A stretch of 64,000 nt of DNA from positions 62,001-126,000 of the forward strand of contig NZ_JAAIUV010000004.1 of the NCBI RefSeq assembly GCF_010975035.1, read 5' to 3'. The position numbers and the translations under genes were made by a program. The stretch comes from Neobacillus thermocopriae. GTDB taxonomy: Bacteria > Bacillota > Bacilli > Bacillales > Cytobacillaceae. Of this stretch, positions 63,442-64,000 are shown piece after piece. Numbering within the stretch: position 1 is the first letter of the stretch; every line of letters starts with the position of its first letter. Below the pieces are notes generated by a model. That model did no database searches. It saw only the letters and a list, made by a program, of their open reading frames with translations, and was not told where the DNA came from.

Positions 63442-64000
63442 TTAGTAAAATCCATTTTCTTCTAAAAATTTTTCCGTTATTCCCTTCTTTTTATTTTGTG
63501 CTGGTTCGCTTGAAACATGGGTCAAAAAGTGCGCGACATATTTTCCTATCATGTCACACTCCAAATTCACGATATCTCCAGGACCTTTTAGCCCTAAAAC
63601 AGACTCAGACAAAGTATGGGGAATAATAGATAATATAAAGCCTTCATCAGATACACCAAATACCGTCAAACTTGTCCCATCGACCGCAATAGAACCTTTA
63701 TAAATCACATATTTCATAATTTCCGGTCCAGCCGTAATTTCATAGTAGACGGCGTTTTCGTACGCTCTTTTCTTCTTGATCATCCCGATTCCATCTACAT
63801 GACCGGAAACAAAATGACCACCAAATCTCCCGTTAGCGGCCATCGCCCGTTCCAGATTAACCTTTGAACCTCGGGTAACCTCGTTTAGACTTGTGGCCTT
63901 TACAGTTTCTGGCATGACATCTACTGTAAAGCTATTTCCAGTAAATGAGGTTACGGTTAAACACACGCCATTAACGGCAATACTGTCTCCTAAATGGATA
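63442..64000 (-). CDS. ribE: Riboflavin synthase alpha subunit RibE (start beyond window)
   Basis: Riboflavin synthase converts two lumazine molecules to riboflavin. The visible part contains LGDSIAVNGVCLTVTSF, then ERAMAANGRFGGHFVSGHVD and GSIAVDGTSLTVFGVSD, the two lumazine-synthase-binding barrel repeats. The frame runs to the window edge; about 30 N-terminal residues are missing. The usual upstream ribD and FMN riboswitch would lie outside. Confidence 0.93.
   Translation of the reverse strand, partial: IHLGDSIAVNGVCLTVTSFTGNSFTVDVMPETVKATSLNEVTRGSKVNLERAMAANGRFGGHFVSGHVDGIGMIKKKRAYENAVYYEITAGPEIMKYVIYKGSIAVDGTSLTVFGVSDEGFILSIIPHTLSESVLGLKGPGDIVNLECDMIGKYVAHFLTHVSSEPAQNKKKGITEKFLEENGFY

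Noticed and set aside
1-64000. tRNA, rRNA or CRISPR arrays
   Set aside because: No TTCRANYC-type tRNA arms in context, no rRNA sequence, and no regularly spaced direct repeats were seen; a dedicated search was not possible.

Overview
The window comes from a low-G+C, endospore-forming, motile Bacillaceae chromosome. The evidence is the Bacillus-type flagellar gene set (FliY, FlhO/FlhP, a SwrB-like protein, DUF327/YaaR), a spore germinant-receptor operon, strong AGGAGG ribosome sites and sigma-D promoters (TAAA-N15-GCCGATAA). A group I intron in the flagellin gene resembles introns I recall from thermophilic bacilli, so a thermotolerant host is plausible but only inferred. No rRNA, tRNA, CRISPR array or intact insertion sequence was seen.

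Layout. (1) 1-10.3 kb, minus strand: the basal-body and export block flgB-flgC-fliE-fliF-fliG-fliH-fliI-fliJ-(motE-like)-fliO-fliP-fliQ-fliR-flhB, with flhB cut by the left edge. (2) 10.4-26.9 kb, minus strand: the late genes in short units. These are a muramidase-like gene, fliS-fliT, a PilZ protein, flgM-flgN-flgK-flgL, two tandem chemoreceptors, flaG-DUF6470, intron-split hag, a csrA with two CsrA units, and fliD. Most units have their own sigma-D promoter and terminator. (3) 26.9-40.3 kb, minus strand: hook, switch and chemotaxis genes, cheR-cheB, fliK-flgD-flgE-fliM-fliY-cheY and cheA-cheW-cheW-yaaR-swrB-like-flhO-flhP. (4) 40.5-42.1 kb, plus strand: motAB. (5) 42.1-51.4 kb: two GNAT acetyltransferases, a 50-codon ORF, a gerA-gerC-gerB receptor with a divergent small membrane protein, an orphan holin and a class A PBP. 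(6) 51.4-62.2 kb, minus strand: a cobalamin riboswitch followed by a B12 uptake and corrinoid-salvage operon. (7) 62.2-64 kb, minus strand: riboflavin genes ribE-ribB-ribH, with ribE cut by the right edge.

How the parts work together. FliF/FliG and the FliO/P/Q/R/FlhB gate build the basal body; FliH/I/J energise export. FliK and FlgD control the hook. FlgM holds sigma-D until hook completion, after which hag, fliD, flgKL, the chemoreceptors and csrA are expressed. In the B12 operon, BtuFCD imports corrinoids and the CbiZ domain converts cobinamide to cobyric acid. CbiB, CobD, CobU, CobS, CobC, CblT/CblS and PduO then rebuild adenosylcobalamin. The only de novo-type enzyme, CobQ, lacks its glutaminase half.

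The most unusual features are the 350-nt ORF-less group IA-like intron inside hag, whose first codon is an in-frame stop, and the neighbouring CsrA, which looks like two CsrA units in one chain and lies behind two tandem sigma-D promoters with no fliW in the window. Others are Spo0A-box-like sequences at the -35 position of the fliK and motA promoters, a CobQ without its amidotransferase domain, and a DHBP synthase without the usual fused GTP cyclohydrolase II.
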